Assembly: GCF_905220415.1 (NCBI RefSeq)
Contig: NC_059545.1
Location: 6,768,001-6,832,000, forward strand
Origin: Colias croceus
Taxonomy: Eukaryota > Arthropoda > Insecta > Lepidoptera > Pieridae
Reading direction: 5' to 3'
DNA length: 64,000 nucleotides
Shown here: positions 11,968 through 25,000 of the stretch, one piece after another
How the letters are laid out: every line of letters starts with the position of its first letter
Position numbering within the stretch: position 1 is the stretch's first letter
The notes under the pieces: model-generated
Database searches by the model: none
Seen by the model: only the letters and a program-made list of their open reading frames with translations
Told to the model about the DNA's origin: nothing
Translations under genes and position numbers: made by a program

Positions 11968-13115
11968 TATTTTCAATTGGAAGTAAAATGAATACCAAGT
12001 AGCATCATTTAGATGTTACTATAATAATTGGGTTCTATTTCATAATTTGATTGTATTATGAGTTATTAGGCACAATTGTTTGCGCTTTGCAACATTTATT
12101 GTCTTTTGACAAGATAATAAAAATAATAGAATAGCATAATTAATTTTAATGAAATCTAAGTAAAAACTAAACTTTGTTCTAATGTCCTATATTATCTTCT
12201 TCAATTAATTTTCTTCACTTCCTTATTTTAATAAAATACTCAATAAGTTATAAACTATTTTTAATAATTGAAAAGCAATAATTTTAGTAGTCCCAATTTA
12301 ATATTTGATTAGAATAAAATGTGAATGAAATGAATTTTTATCTAGATATGATGTCAGTAAAAATTTTATAATATTAATTATAATATCCAGTAAGTTCTAG
12401 AATTATTCTTTCTTTTTTCTTCTATTTTATTTTTCCTCATTTTAGTAAATTACCCTATAAGTTTTAAGTTAATTAATGTATTGCTTAATAGAAAAGGAAC
12501 ATCACTATAACAGTCCCTTTTTTATGTTTGATGAGTAGTTAATTGTGAATAAAATAAATTATATGAATTGCTGTTAGATATATCATTTTTTTTGTGTTAT
12601 ATTATGTAAGTTGAAAGAATTAGGTACGTAATATATTTGGAATTTTCTAAATTTGGAAATTGTATTTTCTGGGGTTCGATTTTACGCGAGTATTATACAT
12701 TTAGAAATTAAAGACTTTTTAACGGATTTTAAACGCGATTTATTCATTATATTTGGAAATTGATTGATAATTCTCACTACATAACTCATTAAATCTAATA
12801 ATAGTTTTCTTTTATCAACCATTGGTAAACACAAAAAGTATCTTATATTTTTGGCAATAAAATAGTGCAATTTTATAAAAAAGTTTTATTTCATGATTTC
12901 ATCTCTTTTTCCCATATTTACAGTATTTTTCAATAACAATGTAACATGTCTACAAAGTAAAATAGGCCTAATATTACGTTCTTCTTCTGTCAACCAAGGA
13001 AAATCTGGACCAAGCTGCATCCCATAAGAACATAACTAATCTCAAATTTAATAAAATACTTGAAAAATAAAACACGTCATGGGTCATAAACATAATTTAT
13101 TATTTATTTATCAAA
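11968..13115. other. Convergent 3' intergenic region between DBR1 and aprataxin
   Basis: DBR1 (plus) and aprataxin (minus) converge here. The interval is AT-rich with several AATAAA-like poly(A) signals for each strand, including TTTATT (minus-strand AATAAA) about 10-20 bp beyond the aprataxin stop. No gene or clear repeat was seen. Confidence 0.5.
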
Positions 13116-13990
13116 TTATTCATCACAATGGGTCAGCAAATGTTGTTTTAATTGGGGCATATTTTTTGGTTCAAAATCACATTGGTTGCATTTTAGTGGT
13201 GTGGACATAAACTTTTTGTGTGCTTCTGGTGATATTTTGTCAATGTATCCATCTTCTTTTAGCTTCTTGAATACATCTGGAAAAATATGTATTTAAGGTT
13301 TTTAACATTGCAACTATAACTGGACTTGGTAGTAGTTATATATTTGTGATATTTGAATTAATACTTTCCTAGAAACGTACAATACCAAGGCGCGTTCAGA
13401 AATGCATTGTTTAGAAAATTTATTTACATACTTTACTAACACCACATACTACATTGCTCCTCTCATTTGTTGTTTTGGAAAGATTACAGGAAAGCTTTAG
13501 GGAACTACAACATTAAACAACTACAAATTCTATTTCAAATCAATAAAACAAAAGATTTAGTACCTCTGTATGGTAAAAAGAATTTGGTAGTGAAACTGTT
13601 CCAATGAATTTTTGTTTTCAGACATGATGAAATCATATCTTTGCTAATTATATGCATATGTAATCTTTGCATACTGGGCACTGCATGAAAACCACTACAA
13701 AGCATCAAGTTACTATGGTCTGTTTGGATTTCTTCAAATATCTTGCCAAATTCTTCTAATAGATCTACATGGTCCTTATTAAGTTTATAAATACTACTGA
13801 TTTCATCGCGAGGGAGAACGAGATAATGTACTTTTGCTTTTGGATACTTATCTTTTATAACAACAACTTTTTTGGTTTCCTTATAAATACTCTTAGGATC
13901 TTTCATGGATTTCAACAATCCCAAGGACCAATGCTTCTTTGGTTTATCTGTTGCAGTCTCTTTTCCATTTTGAACACCCTGCTTGCTCAT
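13116..13990 (-). CDS. APTX: Aprataxin-like DNA adenylate hydrolase
   Basis: Aprataxin removes AMP from abortive ligation intermediates at DNA ends. Two exons, 13990-13564 and 13276-13116, join (phase 1, donor GAG|gtacta, acceptor ttccag) to 195 codons plus TAA. The HIT-type catalytic domain covers about residues 20-142 and contains KVHYLVLPRDEI, FHAVPSMQRLHMHIISKD and KTKIHWNSF, all diagnostic of aprataxin. The second exon encodes the C-terminal zinc finger (CNQC..HLLTH, Cx2C and Hx3H). There is no N-terminal FHA domain, unlike vertebrate aprataxin. The position of the first histidine of the HIT triad appears to be R109, while H111 (expected nucleophile) and H113 remain. The ATG at 13990 is real and follows an AT-rich leader. 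Confidence 0.93.
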
Positions 13991-14232
13991 TTTTAATAAA
14001 TTGGAAATTGAATATCTTAAAACATTAATTATTTTTATTAACTGTAAGTCCAGGTTTGATTTTGGTACTTTTAAAAACCTCTAAGTACAGAAGTTGTAAA
14101 TTTTACATAGTTTGCACTGTTTTTATTAATATCTAGTACAAAAATATATTATTTATTTTATTTAATAATGTGTTTCATAAATTTGAAGCAATAACTTATT
14201 AAAATAATATTTGTTTTCAGTTTAACTTTAAA

Positions 14233-14260
14233 TGTCACACTTGACAGTTGACAGCTGACG
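14233..14260. promoter_or_regulatory. TTGACA motif cluster upstream of aprataxin
   Basis: ATGTCACACTTGACAGTTGA followed by CAGCTGACG lies about 245-270 bp upstream of the aprataxin ATG. It is the same motif type as at the DBR1 and ZIP11 promoters. Confidence 0.45.
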
Positions 14261-14366
14261 GATGTTGAACGGTATCCTCGACTAGTCAATTTTTTAAATT
14301 TTTATGTGTTTTGTTCGTGAATGTACACTTTACACTTGAAAAATAAAAGTGTAGGTAATGGTAAAT

Positions 14367-14657
14367 CCATTGAGATAATATTACTAAGTATGGAGGAGAC
14401 ACCACGAACAAAATCTGTGCGCCATTATTTTGCTCTAAATATGTTTTAAAAATTATTATCTAGTTAGGTACTTACCGATGAAAGTTATTCCTTTGCACTT
14501 TTCCGTATTATTTGTGCAATATCACACACGAAGGCATATTTGATGCGTTTCACTTTAAAACAAATAAAAAATGAGCGTGCAGTTACGCCATATGGCGTAT
14601 GTTGAGCGGAACATATGTGATGTAGGCGGTGTCTCCATATTATGTATATCTCAATGG
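14367..14657. mobile_element. Non-autonomous TIR element with GTAAAT target duplication
   Basis: The left end, CCATTGAGATAATATTACTA..GGAGACACC, is mirrored by the right end, GGTGTCTCCATATTATGTAT..CTCAATGG. The imperfect terminal inverted repeat is about 36 bp. GTAAAT occurs directly on both sides (14361-14366 and 14658-14663), consistent with a 6-bp target-site duplication. The element is 291 bp with no ORF. Superfamily uncertain. Confidence 0.75.
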
Positions 14658-15518
14658 GTAAATCGCATGTCTAAAAGCAGGTGTTCAAATAGTTTTAAAC
14701 TTAATAAACCGTATCTCACTTTTTGGTTTGTAGGATTTTTGATTTGATAAGGATACTTACATAACTATAAAAACCACAGAAAAAAACTTATAAGCGCTTT
14801 TAAGTTTCCAGCTTTCTTTCTGAATACGGCCTTACAAAAAAGGGGCGAGCAGAGCGAGCGAGCAGTTAGTAAATAATAATGAAAATATGAAGTTTTGAAG
14901 TAATTTCTTCAAAAATGTTAAATCAATAATTTATAAGATTCAAGATTTAAAATTTACAAGGTCTAAAGAAAAATAAATAAAACCAACGGATGTATCGATC
15001 TTATTAACTTAATATATTTTTATAAAACAGCTATTCTACATACAAAGAGCTTATTTCTTTAAAATCACTTAAACAAATATTTTATGTGCTAAAAATCTAA
15101 ATGCTTAATGATTGTCATGACTGAAAAAGCTTATGTTCAATAATGTAACTTTATTTTTTCAGTCATAAGAATATCCTATAAACTTATAAATTGTAGAATT
15201 ACATATTGTATCAACGTAATAATATACCTAAATATCTAGTAGGTATATAAATTAAATTCTGTTTAAAACTTAGGCATTTTTATAGGGTAACCTATATATA
15301 AAATTTGGATTTTTTACAAACAAATACTATGCTATGATAATTAATGGTCAAATAAAATTGCATAATATTGTCCTTTAAAATAACAATACTGATAGACCTG
15401 TAAAATGGTAAACAGATATGTATTTCCTTGAGGTGGCTAGGCTTTTACGAACATAACTTGACATCACTTGACATCTAATATTTTTTAAAATTTTTATTTG
15501 ATTTCAGCAAGATTTCAG

Positions 15519-15599
15519 TATATGTATAACAAGCCGCAGGTTATTGCACAATTGGATGATTTGAGTATAGGTAAAATGTTTATAACAGAATATACGCAG
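15519..15599 (+). other. Exon-like plus-strand segment, unidentified
   Basis: A pyrimidine-rich acceptor (gatttcag) precedes a frame with ATG at 15522: MYNKPQVIAQLDDLSIGKMF plus ITEYTQ. It ends at a good donor, CAG|gtaatt. Two ACTTGACATC repeats lie about 50 bp upstream (15457-15476), like the motif near other promoters here. I do not recognise the peptide and found no partner exon; a retro fragment is inserted just downstream. It may be an orphan first exon, a remnant, or chance. Confidence 0.25.
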
Positions 15600-15647
15600 G
15601 TAATTTCTTATGCATTTTTTTCAGATAGAAACTTTTTTTTTATTGCA

Positions 15648-15815
15648 CGGTGGGTCGTCCTGTGTAGCCGGTGTCGGGGATGGAGTGATGGGCCAGTTCC
15701 CTCAAGATTTGTTCAAACCCTTTCCCAGGCGGTGGTTGAAGACTGCTGTTTTTCATTATCGTAGAATTTAATTTGGTTGCGAGATAACACATCTGCAAAA
15801 AAAAAAAAAAAAAAA
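15648..15815 (+). mobile_element. Poly(A)-tailed non-LTR or SINE 3' fragment
   Basis: A GC-richer unit of about 150 bp (CGGTGGGTCGTCCTGTGTAG onward) ends in a 19-A run at 15797-15815. No target-site duplication could be matched. It is likely a 5'-truncated retroposon. Confidence 0.5.
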
Positions 15816-15931
15816 TAATAATAATTCTATATTCTATATTATATACCTAGTTGGTTTTTTTACTGTACCTTCTTAGGTAAACCAAAATATATTCTAGTCA
15901 TCTATTATTAATTATAGCACAGATATCTTTC

Positions 15932-16005
15932 GAAGTAAAACTTCTTTAGGTTTCTTCATGGTTACGTTATGGCAATACCGAATCTTGCCAATGAAGTTTC
16001 ACTTC
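15932..16005. mobile_element. MITE, GAAGTG-TIR family, internally deleted copy
   Basis: The ends GAAGTAAAACTTCTTTAG and GAAGTTTCACTTC match the TIR of the full-length copies, but the interior is only about 45 bp and unrelated. It sits about 60 bp beyond the ZP gene stop codon. Confidence 0.6.
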
Positions 16006-16063
16006 TGACACGTGCGCTCGCCGCTCGGCACACACGCTCTTTTGTTTTAAGAACATTTTTCCA

Positions 16064-19000
16064 TCAAAATCTTACCAATAGCGCAGACATAAACAACAGA
16101 GTCCCAAGCGCGACAGCCACCATCATGGACGTAGCGCACGTGACCTCTATGGGTGTTCTATGGAAGAGCTCTCCGGGCATCACCACCGTGTACTCTAGGT
16201 TCTCTTTGAAACGGGTGAACGGAGTACTGCTGTTGTCAGCGATTAGGGACGAGCTGGTTATGTTGTGGGAGTCGATCTGTGGCAACGATCTCTTTCGACG
16301 TCCGTGTCCTGGAGATTTAAAAAATAACGTATTAGTCACGTATTAGTACTAAGTAGTATAGTATTATATTATCTGTGGTTTTAAGTTTGTTTGGCTTTCG
16401 AAATATTTCAAAAAGTAATTTTATTGAATTGCATAGGTAGATGTACAGATGTGTAATTTAAATTATATCTCCAATCTAACTAGCTGCTCCGCGCGGTTTC
16501 ACCCCCGTGGCTCCACTCCTGTTAGTCGTAGCGTGATGATTTATATAGCCTATAGCCTTCCTCGATAAATAAGCTATCTAACATCGAAAGAATTTTTCAA
16601 ATCGGACCAGTAGTTCCCGAGATTAGCGCGTTCAAACAAACAAACAAACAAACTCTTCAGCTTTATAATATTAGTATAGATTGTAGCAATTAATATACCT
16701 ATAAATTTTTCATTAAATACATATTTTACGATCTTTATCAAACACATGTTTATTATTCTAATGCAATCCCATACTACTATACAGGATACGTTTCAGTTCT
16801 AGACACACTCAATATTTTCATAGATGAAAACAACTCTATATGTACTTGTATAATTATTGATGTCGGTAACTACCTGAAGGCTCGTACAAATCAAGACAAT
16901 AATCCGGTTGGCAATCAGCAGCTTCCATGCAAGCTTTTATTTGCGAGTGTATCCACAAAGTAGAGCGTTCCTTCATAGATGCTAGAAGGAAAGCTTCGAA
17001 GTCCAGAAATACTTCATTGTGTCGCTCCCGGTAGCGGGCTGGCTGGTGCGGTATGATTGAAGCAAAGTCACGATTTCGGCACCTGATATGGAAAAATAAG
17101 TAAAGCTCATTCTTGTTTTGCAATGAGAGTTACGTGTAGTTGTATCTACCCTACTACCTCTTTAGAAAAGATAGATAATAATCGTAATCCCATAAATGTT
17201 TATTTTTGTCGTTGATACCTATGACATTCTTAGGAAAAAACTAAATTTAATAGCATGTAGAGTTAAGTAGACTTATTTTTCTGTGATGATTTTCATTGTT
17301 TGTGCCCTTTATCAACGTTGTGTAACGAAATTTAATCATTAATGCATTAATGACTAGACATTACAATGTAGTGAGAAACTTACCCGTCTTTAACTAAAAG
17401 CACAGCGCCCGAGGCGTGTGGTCGGTCGGGGTCCGGTGACACAGCGACTTCTAACAATTTAATGTGACGCCATGCTGAATCTGGATTAATTCGTGCTCGT
17501 AATTGAAGTTTCGTACCAATTGGCACTGCCTAAAATAGATTTCAATCAATTTATCATAAAGTTATAAAAAAGCACAATTTTTGTTACAATGGCATCTATT
17601 TTATTTCAAATTAATGTCATAGGTACATTTTTTTTGTAAAAAAGGAGGAATACAAAACGCGTGCCGTACTAGCGAAAGCTCCGCTTTCACTATACGTGCG
17701 TGTAAAAATTGATTAACACTTGGACAAATGCACGTACAGTATTTACCTGATCGACAGGCATGTCCACTGAGTGGTTAGAGTGCCTGGAGACAGGTGGGGC
17801 CTCTTTGTATAGCGCTACTTCATACTCCAGACGACCCGGCGTTTCTTCTACCACGCCGGAGACGCGAGCGCCGTGTGGACTGAAAGAAAATTGCTACTAT
17901 GAAAAAACAATGGTTACAACACTTACAAGGATTTTTGTTTATGATTATAAGAATAATAAATAGCTAATAAATATAGTTATAGGCAAAAACAATTTTGTTT
18001 AATTTGTTTAGGACGATTAAGACATAAATTATAAACATCATATTTTTATTTATCCAATTTGCAGACATAAAATATTGCGTTACTTAATATACCTATATAT
18101 ATTTTAAATTTTATCAGTTGATTATAGCTATAATTATTAAAATGTGATACAAAACAACAAGTTTCTCGGTAGAAGGTATAATTCTACATAATTGAACACG
18201 TTTTACTTACAAGCTACCGGCAAATCCCGCAGCCTTATTCTCAATGATGGTAGGTTCTGGCGGCTTGCACATTATAATTAATTCCTGGTCCGATTGCATC
18301 ACAACGCCCGGGAATTGAGGGAACCACACTCGCACGTGCACGAAACCCTAATACAAGCAGAAAACATAAGAAAAATTAGTTATTTAAAAATTAGGTTAAT
18401 TTAAACGGGGGCAATGCATTTATCTGTGTTTAATGTGGATCAAAATGTTCATGATCTTAATCGCGTCTTTATCTTCAAAATGATCATTGATCAGTATCAC
18501 ACGCGTGAGTCATTTAGACTTTTTCCTATAACGTCCTTTTTTAATTTTCTTCCCCACTAACCCACATATCTGGCACTAAACGGTGAAAGTCACCGATCGT
18601 AACATTTATGTCAGCAAAACTGAAGTAAAGTGAGCTAAGTGATTATGTGGTATTACAGTCTTTAGCGCGGGACACGTGTTTTCACCTCGATTCAGGTACC
18701 GGTCCACATCGACTTAATAATACACCATCTACTACCACGTTCTGTAGGCCACTCTGCAATTCATACTGTTATTGTAACGGCATTCCATATTATGTCGATG
18801 ACACAACATCACATGGGACACAATGGGAGGCTCGTGTAATAACACCCTAAACTTATTGCCTCGTTACTGGACTCAGTCTACGAAACGCTATTCGAGATTC
18901 AGCTGTGTCATGTGCGAGACTAGATGAGTATGTACGGCCATCAACACGTTTACGGCCTGTTGCCTAAAAATTAATGTATTAACTTAAACAAAAAATCCGT

Positions 19001-22000
19001 ACGTTACCGGTACTCGGTAACTACTTAGTTAAAGCTATGGATGAAGTAGCAATGTTGATAATTAATATAAACATAGTTATTATGCAGCTGAAAGTTATGC
19101 ACGTAGTAAAATTTAATTTGACCATAAAAAGGTTATAAATACACAGTTATTTTTTTAGTTTATTGTATTTTTTTATGTATGAGTAAATTATTTACTACTT
19201 CACCAGACTCGTCTATTATTTAACCCATTGAGCCCCGAGCGGCCCGATCGGTCCACGATACAATAGATTTCCTATTGTGTCTGTGATTCCGGGGCCTGAG
19301 TTAATCAATTATTATTACCAAATATCAGTGCCATCCAAATTATACCGCAAAGATCACCTATGACAGTATCATATTTCCAAATGCAATTTGAATAATACTG
19401 CATGGTTGAATTCACTGTCGTTATATAAATATGTAATAGATGATATCTTAAAATTATTGTTGAATTTTATAAAATTTCTTATTTAACGAAGACTTTAAAA
19501 CTTACATTTCGTTTCAACACGCCACACTTTGTGAAGTCTGATATCCGTAATCTATACAGCAGACCGGTGGGGTCGTCTGGTTCAGGTCTAATCTGGCAGA
19601 CAGGATCAGCGATGGGGTCAGTCGTTCTGTCGTCAGCGAACAGAGGCGCCCCTCGGAAACCTTCCGGCTTCCTTAACAATGCTTGCACTGAATCTCGTAT
19701 CCCCGACCCTCCGTTTGAAAATGTACACTGGATATCCGTTACTGTAATAATAGCAAGGAAAATACTCGAGTATATAAACTACTAGGTACTAAGTAGTTAC
19801 CTCTTTAATTTGTTTCAGTAGGTCTCATTATAGTGTATTGGCTTATTTTCGATAATAACTAGTATTGAATAAGAAGATGTATGCAACTAACAACTATTCT
19901 AATCAACATTCTAGGTATCATTCATTAAGAAATTACTACTACCTAGTGTTTTTTTTTTATAAGAAGAAATGCGCGTGATCAATTTCTGACAGAAATAAAT
20001 ACCCGTAAAGGGCTTGATAAACATAAATAGGTAGTGTAGGTACCTTGTACAAATATGAAATATAGATACTTTCCCTTGGGCTTTTTTTGTCTTAAAAGTA
20101 TTAACAATAAGAATAGTATAAACTGCTAATTATTTGAAGGTAAATTAATAGAGTAGTAAAAGGTAATTGTTTGGCCTTACCATCATAGTCCTGCGCAAAC
20201 GAACTTCCAACCTGAAAACAAAGAACATTCAAATATAGAGGAAGGAACTGTTACATAATATGAGCATTGTTCTTAATTGTGGCGTTAATTGATTAGGTAA
20301 GTAGTTTATAGTAGATAATATCTGACGTTGAACCACGCGAGATTATTTACAGGCTATTACATTACGGTTGTTAAATTTCCACCGCTTGGAAAATAAAGAG
20401 ATAAAATCATTTTAGGAGCACACATGCAATATTGCCGTTCGTTTTTAATGACAGATCGGAATGAAAAAGATGATTAATTATGTGCAAGTCGGCAAATAAG
20501 TTATTTTTCCTAGAACCTGTTTTTGTCTTGAAAGTTGTTATATTTTTCGTGATCGGTTATGAACTTCATGCAATGTTTGTTCAGTTGCTAATTTATGTTT
20601 GTAAACGTTAAATAGGTAAATAATAGTAGGTTAACTTTGGATATTACGCCTTTTAACAGAAGTTTCTATCTATTGTAGTTTAGAATTCTTTTAAATTAAA
20701 TGACCGCGCCAATTATAGAAAAAGAATACAATTTATTCCTTTATTTGGCCATCAACTATTGTTTTGTATCGTGCTGACTTGCAATTAAATAGTTGTATGC
20801 AAATTATTAATTCTCAGACGAATAAACGGTTATTCCTAAAACGGTGTTACTCTGCTTATTAGGCGTGAAGAGGTCAACATTAATTTACTGTCGGATTATA
20901 AACGAATTTAGAGCATTCTGGGTTTTCGGTATTAAGACTAAACAATATTGAATTAGATGAGAAGTTAATAAGATTTTTAAATAAACGTAAGTAACCATGA
21001 AATGAATGACCGCGGTATTTAGGACATCTGAAGAAGTAGTGTGCGCGAAAGTAGTAATAATTATTATGACGATCTTAAATCGCAAAATCATTAAAAACTT
21101 TTATAGTACCTATAATTATTGCTTTACTCATTGGTGTGAAATAAAATATTACTAAAAGTACAAGAACTATACCAAGTACATAAATAATCAACAGATACCT
21201 ACGCTATGTTATGACTTTTTACACTCCACTATCTTTGATAATTTATTATTTGAAAGTCTACATATTTGAAACCTACCTTAATGTAAATTATGTAAAGGAA
21301 AATATGAAGATACCTTAATCCATACTAATATTATAAATGCGAAAGTAACTCTGTCTGTCTGTCTGTCTGTTACTCAATCACGCCTTAACTACTGAACCAA
21401 TTTGCATGAAATTTGGTATAGAGATATTTTGATACCCGAGAAAGGACATAGGATAGGTTTTATCCCGGAAATCCTACGGGAACGGGTTTTTCTTTGAAAA
21501 CGCGAGCGAAGCCGCGGGCGTAAAGCTAGTATAAAATATGTAGGTAATGAGTTGTAGACCGTTTGTAAGTACCTATACCTATTTGAACTACAAACCTATT
21601 GTTTAGAGATTTTTTTCTTATTGAGTTCAGATGTAACCCATGTCAATCAATTATAAGCACCATCAAGTATCAGCTCCATCTCAGATCTATTTAAAAAAAA
21701 CCTGTTTTATTTGCTTTGAGGCCTGCGCACTATATCTCTCTAATGAGTGATTGATATCATTTTGCCGTGATCCTTAGAGGTCTTGGAATTATGTAACATT
21801 ATTTCTTATTAAGCTATTGCATAGCTTATATCGCGGGCCTTGAGCGTGGGGAACGAATCGAGAAATTCCGTAACGAAAAAACCTCACGCTCCCCATTCCG
21901 ACGGGCGGTGGTGTGGCTTGAAGGCATAGCATGCAATAGCTTTACCGCGGCAGTCCCCGAGTGCCACACGTCGTTTTTTTTTTATTTTATGTCGTAAATT

Positions 22001-25000
22001 TTCACAACAAAAATCCAAAACATTTGTGTTTCCGTCAGACACAGTCCACTTGTTTTTACGGTTGAGGGCCGGTGCGATAGCAGTATTACGGTTAAAGTGT
22101 AATCATCAATGCTTAAGCGCTGGGATAAATCGATTTGTTATGAGACCGTGTAGACGACACGTCTAATTACTGAATATTGGCAACCAAATGGCTTTTTTCT
22201 GAGCATCGTTTCTTTTTACATTGTCTTACTTATCTGATGGAGTAATACGCGTAAAGCTATTTTTAGCTACTTTTTCTTAAGCATTTTTTTTTGTATAAGT
22301 AAATAAATACCTTCTCACTGCCATCTCACATAAAAAGTTACAGATTATTATTTTCACTGTAGGTTTTAACAACATATATATAAAACAGAGAAGACCGTGG
22401 TTTACATTTCAGAAGTTCATATACCTAATGTGAGAAATCTTTCAGAAAAAAAAATCATCTCTACGTCTCTCGTCTATGATTAAAATATTTTATTGGTAGA
22501 GTTTTGTCGAAATTCTAGGTTTTTGCTTTTTCTTTCCGTATTGGTTAGGTTTTGATCTAGGATCTATTTTTGATTTTTCTTCTATTTTACCTATTTCGTT
22601 ATTTGTTCCAAATGTGAGGTAGGTAATTTTATTTTAAAACTTACCGTTTTGGTGAAAATCACGAAAATGCAATAGAATCCTAAGAAAATAATTGTTTTTG
22701 AAAATCTACATATAATATGTATAAGTATAGAATTTAAATCAATTTAAATATTTTTTGTTGTAAAATCCATTAATGCAAAATGCGTTGTAATTATTTTTTT
22801 CAGTAGATTATAATAAAATGTAACGTTACACAGTAATTTTTTAATTAAATACTAATTAATATATAAAAAATATATATTATTAAGTAAGAAACTATTGAAA
22901 AGTGTGTTAATGCATTCAAAATATGCACCATAAAAAAATTACAGTAATTTTCGCTCTTATTTTATTAAATAGGTGTAAATTTAATGTTTTATGCGAACAT
23001 AAATATTACTGTAAATCAAGTTAACAACATAGTGGCAAGTTTTATGTCATAATAAAGAAATTAATTTCACAGCGGCGCATAATCGGAGCGTTTAAATGAC
23101 GATTATAAAGTAAATCGCCTGAGAACATTTTAAACTGTCGTGGGATTTTAGCGGCTTAACAAAAATGAGGAAGGCAGCGATAGTGGGAATTATTTTTAGA
23201 GATATCATTGTCACTATTTACACGTATATTTTAGAATTAAAAACTGTGTTATAATATTTATAAATGACTGGTAATATTTTCAGTTCAGATGTTACAATAT
23301 TTTGAAACATGAATCTAGAACTTTGAACATTGTTCATTGTTGCAGATAAATTCGAACATACATTCGAATCATTACATAGTATAAAACAAAGTCGCCTTTT
23401 CTGTCCCTATGTCCCTTTGTCCTATGCTTAAATCTTTAAAACTACGCAACGGATTTTGATGCGGTTTTTTTAATAGATAGAGCGATTCAAGAATCAAGAG
23501 GAAGGTTTTAGTATATATAATTTATGACGTTTTAGACAAAGCGGGCGAAGCCGCGGGCGGTAAGCTAGTACAAAAAAAGGTAGAGCAGAATGAGCTGCTA
23601 CCATTTAAAACGCAATAAGTGTACCTTACCTAATAAATATTACTTACCTGTTCTCAAAAAAAAAATAGCTCAAAAATTTATTCGTGCAATTAAACTTCTT
23701 CTAGAAGCACTTTTGAATCGTCATTACATATTTTTTTACATTTACCATATATTCGTGAAATATCTATCTATTCTAATTAAGTAGTTAAAGTTAAAATTGA
23801 ATAGCATATAAAATTGTCCTAAATAGCCAAGTTACGAAAATAAAATTCTCAAGATAATTGGATTATTTATAAAGTATTTTAATTACATTTAAATCATGTA
23901 ATATTGTAATAGAAATATGTAAGTGTAGGTAAGTTTACAAATAAATTTAGCCCATGCCATACTTAGTTGAAAATCGAGTCCATTTAACAAAATAATGAAT
24001 GAAATACATTCGTTGTGCAAGTCATGCATACAAATAATGTGAGAGCATTCGCATATTATATTACTCTCATACAAGTAGATATAGTAAAATTTCCTATACG
24101 TATGTAAAAATACATGACATTGATTATCACATCGCAATTAGAATAATTTATATTCATAAAAACTGGGTTAGTGTGATAAGAGAAATTTGTGAAAATTGTA
24201 AATTCCAATTTTTTGTAATCTAAGATTCCAATTATATCATTCATCATAAAATCATGCGAAAATTCAAGATGCAATACCTAAATTCAGTTTATTGACTGCA
24301 TGTTTTGTATATGGTTTATATTAAAATAAGTCTCATATATTTAATAGATATCTGTATGATATATCGAAAAAATGAAGACTTTTGTAAGTGGTTAGGTATT
24401 ATTTGGAATATTTGCAACTTTGCTTTTCATGCAAAGAAAAAACTGAATTCTTTAATTTGGTTTCATCTCAACTCTACCATCAATATGCTTATTCTGTATT
24501 CGACGAAAAATGACGCTCTATAAAGTTTTGTTGCCGTTGAAACGGTATTTTAAAGTAGGATGAAATTTCGTAAATTGGTTAAAACTAATTATAATATTTT
24601 AACGTTAGTTTGTGTTGCACCTATAAACACACTGTACAGAAAATATAAGTGTGAACATGTAGGTAGATTATAATCCATTACAATACATCCGATAGTGTTA
24701 TAAAGATTTACATTTACAAAATGCTTAATGACTTGTATCTTTTTCCAATTATGTCCTAGTCTTGGAACCTAAATAATAAGCAAAATATCAGCAGCAGCAT
24801 AGAGGTAAACCTTAGTAAAACTAAGTAATAGAGATAAAACTTAATTTAAATATACATAAATTAAGTTATGAATGAAACGAGATATGAATCTCTTCGTAAA
24901 CGAAAGCTTTTCTGATACGAAAATCACGATGTAACTAATATTAAGGTCAATAATTTCATTTTTTTGTACACTGACGTCGACCTAGATATGATACAAGCTC

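Larger units (their letters stand above)
14664..16063. other. Region between aprataxin and the ZP gene
   Basis: AT-rich. It holds a short hairpin (ATGACTGAAAAA arms, about 15117-15170), an exon-like plus-strand segment (15519-15599), a poly(A)-tailed retro fragment (about 15648-15815) and a small MITE (15932-16005). Confidence 0.5.

Noticed and set aside
16064..16346. Plus-strand frame of 125 codons at 15969-16346
   Set aside because: It is the antisense shadow of the last ZP exon, which has a furin site, a transmembrane segment and matching splice phases.
18647..18850. 67-codon plus-strand frame
   Set aside because: GTG start, inside a ZP gene intron on the opposite strand, with no domain or splice support.
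20885..21091. Minus-strand ATG frame beginning with a hydrophobic run, considered as first exon of the ZP gene
   Set aside because: No consensus donor in the needed phase. The exon at 27085-27126 fits phase, donor and cleavage site.
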